Assembly (NCBI GenBank): GCA_043808235.1
Contig: JAZDFC010000035.1
Span: forward strand, 1 to 64,000
DNA length: 64,000 nt
Direction: 5' to 3'
Source of the DNA: JAZDFC01 sp043808235
GTDB lineage: Bacteria > Bacteroidota > Ignavibacteria > Ignavibacteriales > Melioribacteraceae
Shown here: one piece after another, positions 7,786-16,920 of the stretch
Layout of the letters: each line of letters starts with the position of its first letter
How positions within the stretch are numbered: the stretch's first letter is position 1
Notes under the pieces: model-generated
Told to the model about the DNA's origin: nothing
Database searches by the model: none
Seen by the model: the letters and a program-made list of their open reading frames with translations, nothing else
Made by a program: the position numbers and the translations under genes

Positions 7786-8530
7786 AATCTTTTTGCTGCT
7801 CGTAATTGTATTTTTATTCGCTTCAATAACTAATTCTCAGCCGTCGGATAATACCGAACTACCAAAATTATTATACTCCACATCGGAAGTTGAAAGAATC
7901 GCGGAAATGTTGGATGGAGATATAATTTTTGAGAATAAATTAATTAAGCAACAGTTGTTAAAGCGTTTGGAAGATTATGATATTCTACATTTTGCTACAC
8001 ATGCCGAAGTAAATGATCTTGTCCCTCTTTCATCAAATTTGAAGATTAATTCTGAAAACGACAGCACAGGGAGTATATACCTTTACGAAATTTACGGATT
8101 GAATCTTAAAGCTCAAATGGCTGTCTTAAGCGCGTGTAATACAGGAATCGGCAAAATGATTAAAAGTGAGGGTATGATAAGTTTGGCGCGTGCTTTTAAA
8201 TATGCAAATTGTTCGAGTGTTATTACAAGTCTATGGGAGGTAGGAGATAAATCGACATCCGAGATTATGACCGGTTTTTATTCATCTTTAATTAAGAATC
8301 AGCCTAAAGATATTGCGTTAAGGGAAGCAAAATTAAAGTATATCAACGAATCAAATTCGAAGACCGCTTCGCCATATTATTGGGCCGGAATTATACCGAT
8401 GGGAGATTCGTCACCTCTTCATTTTAAAGATAATTCAGGTAAAATATTGTATGTTTTTATCGTATTTGGATTCTTATTCGGATACATTTCTTTAAGATAT
8501 TATCTGAGAAAAAGAAAAGTAATCATTTGA
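7775..8530 (+). CDS. Membrane-anchored CHAT peptidase, C-terminal catalytic half only
   Basis: A 251-residue protein. An N-terminal hydrophobic signal (1-21) comes first. From about residue 28 it matches the second half of the CHAT (caspase-HetF-associated) fold: ELPKLLYSTSEVERIAEML, then H76 in YDILHFATHAEV, C121 in MAVLSACNTG, GMISLARAFKYANCSSVI and SPYYWAGIIPMGD. A final membrane helix (224-243) and a basic tail follow. H76 and C121 are the expected caspase-like dyad. The first half of the CHAT fold (the strand group that ends with a FLG/A-type strand) is missing here but is present at the end of the converging gene. It overlaps the anti-sigma gene by 11 bp, so it is likely under the same ECF control. 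Confidence 0.85.
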   Translation: MINKIFLLLVIVFLFASITNSQPSDNTELPKLLYSTSEVERIAEMLDGDIIFENKLIKQQLLKRLEDYDILHFATHAEVNDLVPLSSNLKINSENDSTGSIYLYEIYGLNLKAQMAVLSACNTGIGKMIKSEGMISLARAFKYANCSSVITSLWEVGDKSTSEIMTGFYSSLIKNQPKDIALREAKLKYINESNSKTASPYYWAGIIPMGDSSPLHFKDNSGKILYVFIVFGFLFGYISLRYYLRKRKVII

Positions 8531-8532
8531 TC

Positions 8533-11097
8533 TCAGTTAGCAGCAATACCGAGGAAACTCTCTACTTCTCTAAATTCTTTATTATTTGAACTGCCTACGA
8601 ATAGTGCCGCGGAATACGTGTAACTGATGGCATATTTTTTAACTAAATAATTGAGCGCTTTGAAGTCATTCTTTTTTTCTGCTCGTGATGTGAGTAAAGT
8701 TTCAAAAGGAAGGTAGCCAAGAATTCCATCAATCGCAATTACTAATCTGTTCGAGTTAAATTTAGACTCAACCGGTTTAATAAGTATAGAATATAATTCG
8801 AATGCGATCGTTGAATAAACAGCATAATCATTTGATGCAATCGACTTGCGCAATTCTTTTATCTTCCCATCAAAATCTTTCGGATTTTCAATTCTTGAAA
8901 GAGTTTTATTATAATGACTAATTACTAAAGTATAGATGAATCTCTCATCAATAAAATATTCAATGAATGTCCGGTCTTTATCGAGATTTTTTTGCAGATC
9001 GGAAATTTTTATGGCATTATCGGAATATTTCATTTCATAGTAAGAAGAATATTTATTCTCGAGAGTTTTAATAAGTTTTTCATATTTACTTCGCAACTCA
9101 AAAAGTTTTTTTTCATATTCTTCAATTTCTGCTTTGTCTCCGCTGAGAGAGGCCTTGTCATGAGCATTCGAAAAGTAATCCAATGCCGATTTAATCTTCT
9201 TTTCTTCCAGAATTAGCGAATCCGGCACTTTTCCAAATTTGAGCGCGTTGCTTTCAAAAATAATTTCCGAAAGTGCAACGGCTTTATTACTCTCAGCAAA
9301 AGTAAGAGCGTTATTAAAACTTTTTTCATCATTTTCATTCTTAAAACTAAAATACGCAGATTCGATTGCAGCCGAAATAATGGGCGCTGTAATTTCTCCG
9401 ATTTTAAACCGCGACGATTCAAAAACAAATTCTCTTCTTATTTTATTTATTACATCCATTGCATATAAATATGAGTTCAACGATTCGGATAAATCCTCTT
9501 TTAAATTCTTCTCCAAATAAAGCTGTTTATAAATCTCTCCTCTTTTTGAAAGTGAATTCAGCAATGATATTCTATTCTGCGAAGCGGAATGTATTAATTG
9601 ATCAATTTTAAAGTTTTTCTCGTTTTGACTTAGAGCAATTAAAGCCCGGTCAATGTATTCCAATGCTTTATTTAACTGATGTTTTTTTTGCATAACATTA
9701 GCAAGTACCAGATATGCTTCGGCTAAATAATAATGACCCGTTTTATAATTCGATGAAAATATTTCGATAGCTTTGCCTGCATTTTTTTCCGCTTCATCTA
9801 AATTTCCGATCTCATAATAATAATCAGCCAAAGACATAAGTGCATACGCAGTTGAAGGATGATTAATAGAATATATCTCGGTTCGAATTTTCACGGCATT
9901 TTGTAAATATTCCAGAGCTTTCTTTCTATCGCCAATCGCCTTATATACGTTCGAGAGATCGATGTTTACAGCCGCTTCGTTGAGGCTTTTATCCTTATAA
10001 AATTGTTTTATGATGCGGAGTGCGAGTAAAAGATTTTCCTCTGCTTTTTCGAAATTCTTCAATTCAAAATACGTCTCGCCCAGATTGTTATAGCTTTTTG
10101 CAAGTTCAATTGCCGGAGTTTTATATAATTTCTTTCGGACTGACAAAGCTCTTTTATGATATTCTATACCGGTTGTAAAATCGCCTTTTCGATTGTAGTA
10201 TGTACCCATATTATTGTAAATTGCCGCGACGGATTCATTATCCTCGGTTAGAATATTTTTATAAATTTCGAGAGCTCTATTGCTATAGCTCATGGCAGAA
10301 TCAAGTAAGCCGATTTTATCATAAAAGTCCCCCATGTTTATTAATAGATCGGCAACCTCAGGGTGTTTGAATCCAAAGGCATTTATTCTGATCGTTAAAA
10401 CAGAATCATAATATATTAAAGCATTTTCATAATCGCTGAGATCTTCATAAAATATTGCGATATTATTGTATGTTGATGCGACTGACGGATGATTTGCTCC
10501 AAGGCCTTTTTTTCTAACAGCTAACGCCCTCTTATAATATTCTTCAGCATGCACAAAATCATTTTTGATATGGCAGATGATTCCAATATTATTATAACTG
10601 TCACCAATCAGCAGATCATCCGGAGTTAGCTTTGCCTTCCTTATTTTCAAAGATGCATTGAATAATTCCATCGCTTTATCGACTTCGCCAATATTTCTAT
10701 ATAAAATTCCTTGATTATGATACGTTTCGGCAAGATTGATATTCATCGTATCCAAATGCAGTTTAGCTATTTCCGATGCATTATTCAAATAACTGAACGA
10801 GCTATCAAGTTGACCCATTTTACGATAATTAAATGATATTTTATTCATTGCTTTCACAACGTTATCAAAATCTTGTTCTTTCGAATACATATTCAAAGCA
10901 TAAATTAAATAAGAATTTGAGCTATCATACAGTGCATCGAATGTAAGAGTATCGGCTATGATGAATAAAGAATCGAGATGGGTATAGCGAATATTTTGAT
11001 TAACTAAATCGGTTTTATCATCCGGTGGATTGCAGCTGTAAAAAAATAAAATTGCAAAAGGTATTAAAAGAAAAATCCGGGTATTTTTGAAATACAT
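8533..11097 (-). CDS. TPR lipoprotein ending in the N-terminal half of a CHAT domain
   Basis: An 854-residue protein with a lipoprotein signal (cysteine 22 in FFYSCNPPDD). From about 60 to 510 it has a long array of tetratricopeptide repeats of the kinesin light chain/NPHP3 type (units such as ALNYYDSVLTIR with AxTYNNIA spacers). A helical region follows. From about 700 to the end it has the first half of a CHAT fold: FIEYFIDERFIYTLVISH, then RLVIAIDGILGYLPFETLL, then KYAISYTYSAALF and SFLGIAAN. It stops at 8533, just where the His-Cys half should begin. That half lies on the opposite strand, ending 2 bp away. TPR-CHAT proteins are usually one chain. Confidence 0.83.
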   Translation of the reverse strand: MYFKNTRIFLLIPFAILFFYSCNPPDDKTDLVNQNIRYTHLDSLFIIADTLTFDALYDSSNSYLIYALNMYSKEQDFDNVVKAMNKISFNYRKMGQLDSSFSYLNNASEIAKLHLDTMNINLAETYHNQGILYRNIGEVDKAMELFNASLKIRKAKLTPDDLLIGDSYNNIGIICHIKNDFVHAEEYYKRALAVRKKGLGANHPSVASTYNNIAIFYEDLSDYENALIYYDSVLTIRINAFGFKHPEVADLLINMGDFYDKIGLLDSAMSYSNRALEIYKNILTEDNESVAAIYNNMGTYYNRKGDFTTGIEYHKRALSVRKKLYKTPAIELAKSYNNLGETYFELKNFEKAEENLLLALRIIKQFYKDKSLNEAAVNIDLSNVYKAIGDRKKALEYLQNAVKIRTEIYSINHPSTAYALMSLADYYYEIGNLDEAEKNAGKAIEIFSSNYKTGHYYLAEAYLVLANVMQKKHQLNKALEYIDRALIALSQNEKNFKIDQLIHSASQNRISLLNSLSKRGEIYKQLYLEKNLKEDLSESLNSYLYAMDVINKIRREFVFESSRFKIGEITAPIISAAIESAYFSFKNENDEKSFNNALTFAESNKAVALSEIIFESNALKFGKVPDSLILEEKKIKSALDYFSNAHDKASLSGDKAEIEEYEKKLFELRSKYEKLIKTLENKYSSYYEMKYSDNAIKISDLQKNLDKDRTFIEYFIDERFIYTLVISHYNKTLSRIENPKDFDGKIKELRKSIASNDYAVYSTIAFELYSILIKPVESKFNSNRLVIAIDGILGYLPFETLLTSRAEKKNDFKALNYLVKKYAISYTYSAALFVGSSNNKEFREVESFLGIAAN

Positions 11098-11196
11098 AAT
11101 CTCTCCATTCTATTTGGAGATAAATTGAAAATAATTTCCGGATGAAGTTAAGTATAAATTTTTACTTATTAAAGAAAGATTTTAATTGAAATAAAA

Positions 11197-11224
11197 GCAG
11201 AGATGCCGGATTCAGCATCTCTGC
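11197..11224 (-). terminator. Intrinsic terminator after the small T9SS cargo gene
   Basis: A perfect 10-bp stem, GCAGAGATGC / GCATCTCTGC, with an 8-base loop. Read on the minus strand it is followed by TTTTATTT. Confidence 0.75.
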
Positions 11225-11261
11225 CAAAGGAGGCTGCTATAGTATTGACGGGAAAAGGAAG

Positions 11262-11798
11262 TTATTTAATTATCATAAGTTTTTTCACTTCATGGAATTC
11301 ACCGGTTTGAATCGAATAGAAATAAATTCCACTCGCTATTCCTGTTGCATTAAACACTACCTGATAAACTCCGGGTTTTAATTCTTCATTCACCAAAGAC
11401 GTTATTTCAGCGCCGAGCAAATCAAAAATTTTTAGTACTACATTTGTCCGTTCCGGAATTGAAAACCGGATTGTAGTTGTTGGGTTGAAAGGATTGGGGT
11501 AATTTTGCTCTAAACTGAATTTAAAAGGAATGTAATCATCGGTAGAAATTATATTTGTTAAAATCGCTGATGTAGTATACCAGAATCCCGAGGATACCAT
11601 AAAATTTTCGGCTGTAGTTCCGATGAAAGTTTGCCCTGTAGTACCTGTTATTGAATAATTCGATCCTACTATTGAAGCACCACCACTACTCAATACACCT
11701 GTGGAAATGCTATATTGTGCAATCAGTGATTGTTGAGTAAGTAATGCTAAATAAAATAATGTGATTATTAAAATTGATTTATTTTTCATTTTCGTCAC
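11262..11798 (-). CDS. Small secreted T9SS cargo protein
   Basis: A 178-residue protein; the ATG at 11789 (three residues in) is an equally good start. A signal peptide ends near AQYSIST. The first domain (about 30-85) is the glycine-rich segment seen in many Ignavibacteria and Bacteroidota secreted proteins: SSGGASIVGSNYSITGTTGQ, ending VSSGFWY. The C-terminal 75 residues are a type A T9SS sorting domain: EQNYPNPFNPTTTI, then LKIFDLLGAEITSLVNEELK, SGIYFYSIQTG and a basic end. It would cross the outer membrane through T9SS and be released or anchored. The specific role is unknown. Confidence 0.8.
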   Translation of the reverse strand: MTKMKNKSILIITLFYLALLTQQSLIAQYSISTGVLSSGGASIVGSNYSITGTTGQTFIGTTAENFMVSSGFWYTTSAILTNIISTDDYIPFKFSLEQNYPNPFNPTTTIRFSIPERTNVVLKIFDLLGAEITSLVNEELKPGVYQVVFNATGIASGIYFYSIQTGEFHEVKKLMIIK

Positions 11799-11851
11799 CC
11801 TGGATTTTAAGATAATCTTCCAATAAAAATATTTAAAGAATTAGTATCAAA

Positions 11852-12715
11852 TTAATATCTATACTCTTCTACTACACAGTGATCGGTACCCCAGCAGCCC
11901 GGATCAATTCCGGCATCTTCACCTCCGCCGCCCGGTCCTCTCATCCATATACTTACCGTGTGAATGCCCGACGGTAAACCGGTAAATAAAGTTCGAATAC
12001 TGCCGGGGACCTGTTTCCCTTCTTCTTGAAAAGGAACACATACTTGCGCCAATCCATAAGGAGTCTGCATATCATCAATTCGAAGTTCAAATATTAGTCC
12101 ACTACTCCAGATAGCCAATGCAATAAAACGCGCATTGAGTGTTACAAAAATCGCAGAATTATCTTCTATTTTGTCAAATGTCCCGATGTCGGTTAATTTT
12201 GAAAATGATGTGCTGAAATCATCAGCGGCACAATTGACTACAATTGCAGTATAATTAACCAGTCCACCCATATTAACTGCCGGAGATAATTTTTCGGGAG
12301 TGACGGAACCATCTTGAATTTTTTCAGTTGTGATTGCTCCATCCTCAACAGTTTTAGAGATAAAACTATATGCACTGGAGGTTAATTGAACTCTTGGTTT
12401 AAGTTCAGCGCCAGCTGATACGGATATTCCAAGGTAGTACTGTTGATCGAAAGGAAGAGTGATTGGTACAACGCTGCCCAATACCGTATTGAATACACCG
12501 TTTAATACTGCGGTCATTTGGGCTTCTTCCCATAAAGGAGTTCCGCCGTTTTCGGAATCATAAAGACGGAATGTAAAATTATAATTTCCATCGGGAACTG
12601 TGACACTTGAGTTATCGGTCAATACTCCTTGATAACTTAGTGTGGCGGGAGCTTGTCCAAAAAATACTGTTGATGAAAGCAAGAATAACATTGTTGATAA
12701 AATTGTCTTTTTCGT
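11852..12715 (-). CDS. Secreted protein with tail-fibre-like N-terminal domain; possible ACG start
   Basis: From ATG 12691 the protein has 279 residues. Its N-terminus then lacks the positive residues of a signal peptide. Eight codons upstream, ACG at 12713-12715 precedes AAA AAG ACA, giving an ideal signal start (KKTILSTMLFLLSSTVFFGQA), with GGGGTAG just upstream and an in-frame TAG before it. An ATG-to-ACG change or a non-standard start is likely. Residues about 15-125 match a domain common in Ignavibacteria (GTPLWEEAQMTAVLNGVFN, then LPFDQQYYLGISV and LTSSAYSF). The C-terminal half looks all-beta and has no T9SS sorting domain. Function unknown. Confidence 0.7.
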   Translation of the reverse strand, partial: TKKTILSTMLFLLSSTVFFGQAPATLSYQGVLTDNSSVTVPDGNYNFTFRLYDSENGGTPLWEEAQMTAVLNGVFNTVLGSVVPITLPFDQQYYLGISVSAGAELKPRVQLTSSAYSFISKTVEDGAITTEKIQDGSVTPEKLSPAVNMGGLVNYTAIVVNCAADDFSTSFSKLTDIGTFDKIEDNSAIFVTLNARFIALAIWSSGLIFELRIDDMQTPYGLAQVCVPFQEEGKQVPGSIRTLFTGLPSGIHTVSIWMRGPGGGGEDAGIDPGCWGTDHCVVEEYRY

Positions 12716-12764
12716 TTGCTACCCCATTATTTATAATTTTAAGGATATATTTCTTAATAATATT

Positions 12765-14003
12765 TCATTTTATTAAAATCATTTTCTTATTCAAATAAAC
12801 CGAATTGCTTTCGAGTGAATAGAAATAAACGCCGGTTGATAAATTAGAACCGTCAAAATCGATGGAATAACTTCCGGCGAAAAGCGTTTCATTTAGTATT
12901 TCTGCTATTTCTTCCCCGAGTAAATTATAAAGCTTAACTTTTATATTTTCCATCTTAGGAATTGTGAAACTTATTTTTGTAGTTGGATTAAACGGATTCG
13001 GGTAATTTTGAGATAGTTTATACTCAAATAATATTTCCTCATTCTCATTTTTAATATCGGTGACTAACTCACTTAACGGACGTGACCACACTGATCCGTT
13101 ATCAGGACCTCCGGCAAAAATATTTGTATTATCCATTACCAATACATCTGTATATGGATAAGCCGGGAGTCCATCATTAATAGTATTCCAGGTTAATCCA
13201 AAATCTGTGGACTGCACTATTCCGCCGTCATTTGATCCTATTGCCGCAAATAATGTGTTTCCAACTGCTAAAAGATCATTTATTATCATATTCTCAATAC
13301 CAGTGCTAACGGACGTCCAATTTAATCCACCGTTGCTTGAAACAAAAACTCCATCGCCATTACCGAGAAAAATTTTATCTGCAATTTCTGCATAGCATCT
13401 AGCATTTTCATTTAAAGGCAAACCGTCGTTTGAGCTAATCCAACTGATAGGATTAATTGCACTTTTAAATAAACCGGCATTATAAGTTCCGGCAAATAGA
13501 TTGTTTCCGATAATAGCTATGGAACGTATGTCCAAATCCGTCAATCCATTGTTTGCGGCTGTCCAATTTGCGCCTTCATCATTGGAGTGAAAAACGCCTT
13601 CATCGGTTGCCATGTAAAAATCATTACCTACTTTTACAAGCCCCTCCACATATGGCGAGTTAGGTAGTCCATTGTTTTTTAAAGTCCAGGTTAATCCGGC
13701 ATCGGTAGAAATAAAAAGACCCATATATACGTAAGCTATATATACGGTAGAGCCTTCACAAATAATAGCCGGAACATCTTGACGAAAAGTTGGGAGCCCA
13801 TTTTCAGCCTCTGCCCAGGTTGTGCCATAATCGCTTGAAATGAACAATCCCGATTGTGTTCCAACATAAATCTTACTTCCGTTCAATGCAATTGATTCCA
13901 ATCCGCTTTGGGGAGTATAACTTAATTTGACCCATTGTGCATTGGTAAAATTAAAGCAGAATAGGGTAAATATGACAAGCGTAGTAATATTTTTTATATT
14001 CAT
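12765..14003 (-). CDS. T9SS cargo with BNR/Ycf48-like beta-propeller repeats
   Basis: Start taken at ATG 14003 because GGAGATTAAA precedes it; an in-frame ATG at 14015 lies inside that ribosome-binding site. A signal peptide ends near NAQWVKL. Six or so repeats follow in the style of BNR or Ycf48 propellers, each with an SSDYGTTW- or STDAGLTW-type turn and NGLP spacers. The C-terminus is a type A T9SS domain (SQNYPNPFNPTTKI, then KLYNLLGEEIAEILNETL, STGVYFYSLES). It is a tandem paralogue of the next gene upstream. Predicted to be an extracellular binding protein; the ligand is unknown. Confidence 0.8.
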   Translation of the reverse strand: MNIKNITTLVIFTLFCFNFTNAQWVKLSYTPQSGLESIALNGSKIYVGTQSGLFISSDYGTTWAEAENGLPTFRQDVPAIICEGSTVYIAYVYMGLFISTDAGLTWTLKNNGLPNSPYVEGLVKVGNDFYMATDEGVFHSNDEGANWTAANNGLTDLDIRSIAIIGNNLFAGTYNAGLFKSAINPISWISSNDGLPLNENARCYAEIADKIFLGNGDGVFVSSNGGLNWTSVSTGIENMIINDLLAVGNTLFAAIGSNDGGIVQSTDFGLTWNTINDGLPAYPYTDVLVMDNTNIFAGGPDNGSVWSRPLSELVTDIKNENEEILFEYKLSQNYPNPFNPTTKISFTIPKMENIKVKLYNLLGEEIAEILNETLFAGSYSIDFDGSNLSTGVYFYSLESNSVYLNKKMILIK

Positions 14004-14068
14004 TTTAATCTCCATTTTTATAAAAATATATAATATGATTTATATATAATTTGATAATGTAAATTGTT

Positions 14069-15310
14069 TTATTTTGCAATCATCATTTTTTTTGAAACAA
14101 TAATATTTCCGGCTTTAAGTACGTAAAAATATATTCCGCTGGAAAGTCCTTTAGCAGTAAAAAGCGCTTCGTAATAACCCGGATGTTTAAATTCATTAAT
14201 TAATACAGCAACTTTTTTCCCGAGAACATCATAAACAGAAAGACTTACATGTAAATCTTCTGGAATTTGGAATCCAATCTTTGTAGATGGGTTAAACGGA
14301 TTTGGATAATTTTGTGACAATGAAAAATCAACAGGACTTTCGGAAATCAGCTCCTCAACTTCTGTTATTTGAACTAAAGGACGCATCCAAACCGAATGTT
14401 CTCCGGGTCCGCCGGCAAATATCGTAGTTTCATTTAATGCCAAAGGTTCAACGTAAGGGTAATCATCGGTAAAGCCATCGATAATTGGACTCCAATTAGC
14501 GCCGAAATCGTATGTAGCAAACACACCGCCATTGCCGGATCCTGAAGAGGCAAATAAATTGTTTCCGTATTTCGCTAAACACATAACAATATTATTTCCT
14601 AATCCGTTATTAACCTGCGTCCAATTTTCGCCGTTATCGTCCGAACTGTAAACACCCCACCAGTTTCCAAGAAATATTTTATTTCCGATAATTTCAAAAC
14701 AATTTATGCGTTTATCAAGTGGTAATCCTGTGCTTACATTTATCCAGTTAATCGGATCTATCGGACTTCTAAATACTCCTTTTTCATAAACGGCTGCAAA
14801 TATGTACCCCTCCTTTATTGTTAATGCAGTTACAGTTAAGTCCGGCAAACCTGCATTTAGACCACTCCAGCTTGCAGCATTATCATTCGAATAGAAAACA
14901 CCCTGGTTAGTACCTGCGAATAAATCGTTACCGACTTTTACTATTGATTCGGTTATCAGATCTGAGGGAAGGCCGTTATTTGCCGCAGACCAATCTACAC
15001 CGCCGTTAGTCGAAACATAAATCCCAAGCCAATAAATTCCTGCAATTACAAATTCCCCGTCGCAAAGAATTACTTTTGGATCGAGAGTTGTATTTGGTAA
15101 GCCGTTGTTCGATTGAATCCATGTAGAACCGTTATCAGTTGATTTGAATATCCCGTCGGTTGAGGAGCCGACAAAAATCGTATTTCCACTCGTGGCAATT
15201 TCACTACAAAATCCGGCGGGAATATAGTTTGTTTTAATCCATTGAGATTCAATTCGGATAAATGGAAGAGCGAATATGATGAAGAGAAGTCGCATTGTTA
15301 AATTATTCAT
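14069..15310 (-). CDS. T9SS cargo with BNR/Ycf48-like beta-propeller repeats, paralogue
   Basis: Start taken at ATG 15310, preceded by GAGGTATAAA; in-frame ATGs upstream (15355) lack a signal-like continuation. The signal peptide ends near IESQWIKT. Repeats have the same STDNGSTW / STNGGVDW / SNDNAASW turns and NGLP spacers as the neighbouring paralogue, and align with it along the whole length, so the pair arose by duplication. The C-terminus is a type A T9SS domain (SQNYPNPFNPSTKI, then SVYDVLGKKVAVLINEF, SGIYFYVLKAG). An extracellular propeller protein; target unknown. Confidence 0.8.
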   Translation of the reverse strand: MNNLTMRLLFIIFALPFIRIESQWIKTNYIPAGFCSEIATSGNTIFVGSSTDGIFKSTDNGSTWIQSNNGLPNTTLDPKVILCDGEFVIAGIYWLGIYVSTNGGVDWSAANNGLPSDLITESIVKVGNDLFAGTNQGVFYSNDNAASWSGLNAGLPDLTVTALTIKEGYIFAAVYEKGVFRSPIDPINWINVSTGLPLDKRINCFEIIGNKIFLGNWWGVYSSDDNGENWTQVNNGLGNNIVMCLAKYGNNLFASSGSGNGGVFATYDFGANWSPIIDGFTDDYPYVEPLALNETTIFAGGPGEHSVWMRPLVQITEVEELISESPVDFSLSQNYPNPFNPSTKIGFQIPEDLHVSLSVYDVLGKKVAVLINEFKHPGYYEALFTAKGLSSGIYFYVLKAGNIIVSKKMMIAK

Positions 15311-15351
15311 TTTATACCTCATTAATATTCTATGTTTTGATTTTGTTAATA

Positions 15352-16752
15352 TCATTTCAAAATTATCATCTTCTTGATTTGTCTAAATTTGCCGGCGGTC
15401 ATTTCATAAAAGTAAACACCGCTTGGAATTCTTGAAGATGAAAATTCAACGCTGTAATTTCCTGCCGGTTTTTCTTCATTTACAAGAACAGAAATCTCTC
15501 TTCCCAGTATATCGAATACTTTAATGGATACAGCTTCTCTTTCGGGCAGTGAATAATTAATTGTAGTTGAGGGATTAAACGGATTGGGATAGTTATTACT
15601 CAGCTTATACTCATAGCATATTTTTTCATCTTCTACAACGGTTAGACTACTCTTAAAAAATCTAACGCCGTTAGTTGTAGGCACAATCAGAGAATGATCA
15701 GCTATGATCGGATTTCCTATATAAGTTGCAGTTGAATCGTGTAGTATAACCGATCCATCCGAAAGTTTAAATCCCCATAAGTGAGCGCTCCAAAAATGAA
15801 CAGCATATACAAAATCATTTGCAATTCTTGGAGATAAAATGCCGTCACGATTAAAAGTATAATGCCAAATGTAATTTCCGGTACTTTTATTAAAAACATA
15901 TATTTCTGCTTTCGAATCGATATTTTGCCAAACAGTATAACAGATATATTGATCTGAAACTGCAATACCTCCACCTAAATCTTGGTTAATGTCGCCGCCC
16001 AGCTTTGCCACCGACCAAATCTTCGCACCGCTGTTTTTATTACTTGCAAAAAGCGAATCACTTGTTTCGTGGTAAATATTATTTTCATCTATTACTATTG
16101 GCGCAAACCCGGTTTGACCAAAAAATTGCCATTTAATTTGCCCGGTTAATTTATCCAATACAAAACCCTCACCTGGAATATAAAGGTTGTTCTCATCTAC
16201 GGCAGGAGTGTTTCGGCATACAGCAGGGAATGTCCAAACCCGTTTTCCATCCGATAAATTAATACAGTATAAACTATCGGTAATTACAAACACTTTATCA
16301 CCGTAGATAATTGGATTCCTATAATACATGCTGCCAACCGGATAAAACCAAACTTGTTGTCCGGTTGATTTGTCAACTGCATACAATCCATTGCCTTGCT
16401 GCCCGCCGGTTAAAACTAAAGATTCCGAAATCGCCGGAATACATCCGATCGATCCGGCAGTGTTCGGAATTTCAAACAACCAGGATTCATTTCCATTAGT
16501 CCAGTCAAAGGCTGCAATCGAATTTGGGTCAGTGTCACGACCTATAACTAATAATTGATCTTTGAAAGAAAATTCACTTCCATAAGTGGTAATTTTATCG
16601 GTAATTATAAAAGGAGGCGCTAATTCGTTCTCATTCTGTGCATAATTGTTGATGAAGGAATTTCCCCTCGCCATTGGCCAATCATTTTGCGCAAAATTGA
16701 CCATCATGGGTAAACAGAAAATTATCATAAATAAATAAAAAATCTTTTTCAC
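15352..16752 (-). CDS. T9SS cargo with PQQ-like beta-propeller
   Basis: Start taken at GTG 16752: it follows GGAGTTAACT and begins a good signal peptide (VKKIFYLFMIIFCLPMMVNF). A longer reading from ATG 16911 adds 53 residues without signal character and runs through a terminator hairpin. The body is a PQQ/quinoprotein-like propeller: TNGNESWLFEIPNTAGS, then KSTGQQVWFYPVG, LSDGKRVWTFP, LTGQIKWQFFGQ and STGNYIWHYTF, about seven blades. No PQQ or calcium site was recognised, so it is probably a non-enzymatic scaffold. The C-terminus is a type A T9SS domain (SNNYPNPFNPSTTI). The stop overlaps the first ATG of the downstream reading frame. Confidence 0.8.
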   Translation of the reverse strand: MKKIFYLFMIIFCLPMMVNFAQNDWPMARGNSFINNYAQNENELAPPFIITDKITTYGSEFSFKDQLLVIGRDTDPNSIAAFDWTNGNESWLFEIPNTAGSIGCIPAISESLVLTGGQQGNGLYAVDKSTGQQVWFYPVGSMYYRNPIIYGDKVFVITDSLYCINLSDGKRVWTFPAVCRNTPAVDENNLYIPGEGFVLDKLTGQIKWQFFGQTGFAPIVIDENNIYHETSDSLFASNKNSGAKIWSVAKLGGDINQDLGGGIAVSDQYICYTVWQNIDSKAEIYVFNKSTGNYIWHYTFNRDGILSPRIANDFVYAVHFWSAHLWGFKLSDGSVILHDSTATYIGNPIIADHSLIVPTTNGVRFFKSSLTVVEDEKICYEYKLSNNYPNPFNPSTTINYSLPEREAVSIKVFDILGREISVLVNEEKPAGNYSVEFSSSRIPSGVYFYEMTAGKFRQIKKMIILK

Positions 16753-16861
16753 AGTTAACTCCAATTGATTGATGAATTCAAATTGTTCAACTAATAGATG
16801 CAGGTAAATGCTATTTTCCATAATTAAAAATCTAATTTCATTTGGACTAAGTTGGAAAAAA

Positions 16862-16888
16862 GACCCGGCTTTATGATTGAACCGGGTC
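16862..16888 (-). terminator. Intrinsic terminator after the triple-repeat T9SS gene
   Basis: Stem GACCCGG / CCGGGTC with a 13-base loop. On the minus strand it is followed by TTTTTT. Confidence 0.72.
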
Positions 16889-16920
16889 ATAGAACAAGGA
16901 GTAGCGTCCATTTATTTTCT

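Noticed and set aside
7775..11097. A simple DNA inversion that split one CHAT gene
   Set aside because: The catalytic half has its own signal peptide and no inverted repeats flank the two pieces; only a six-base TCTCAG match, in direct orientation, was found. A single inversion does not give the present order.
16753..16911. N-terminal extension of the PQQ-like T9SS protein
   Set aside because: It runs through the terminator hairpin of the previous gene, has no signal character, and a GTG start with a good ribosome-binding site lies downstream.
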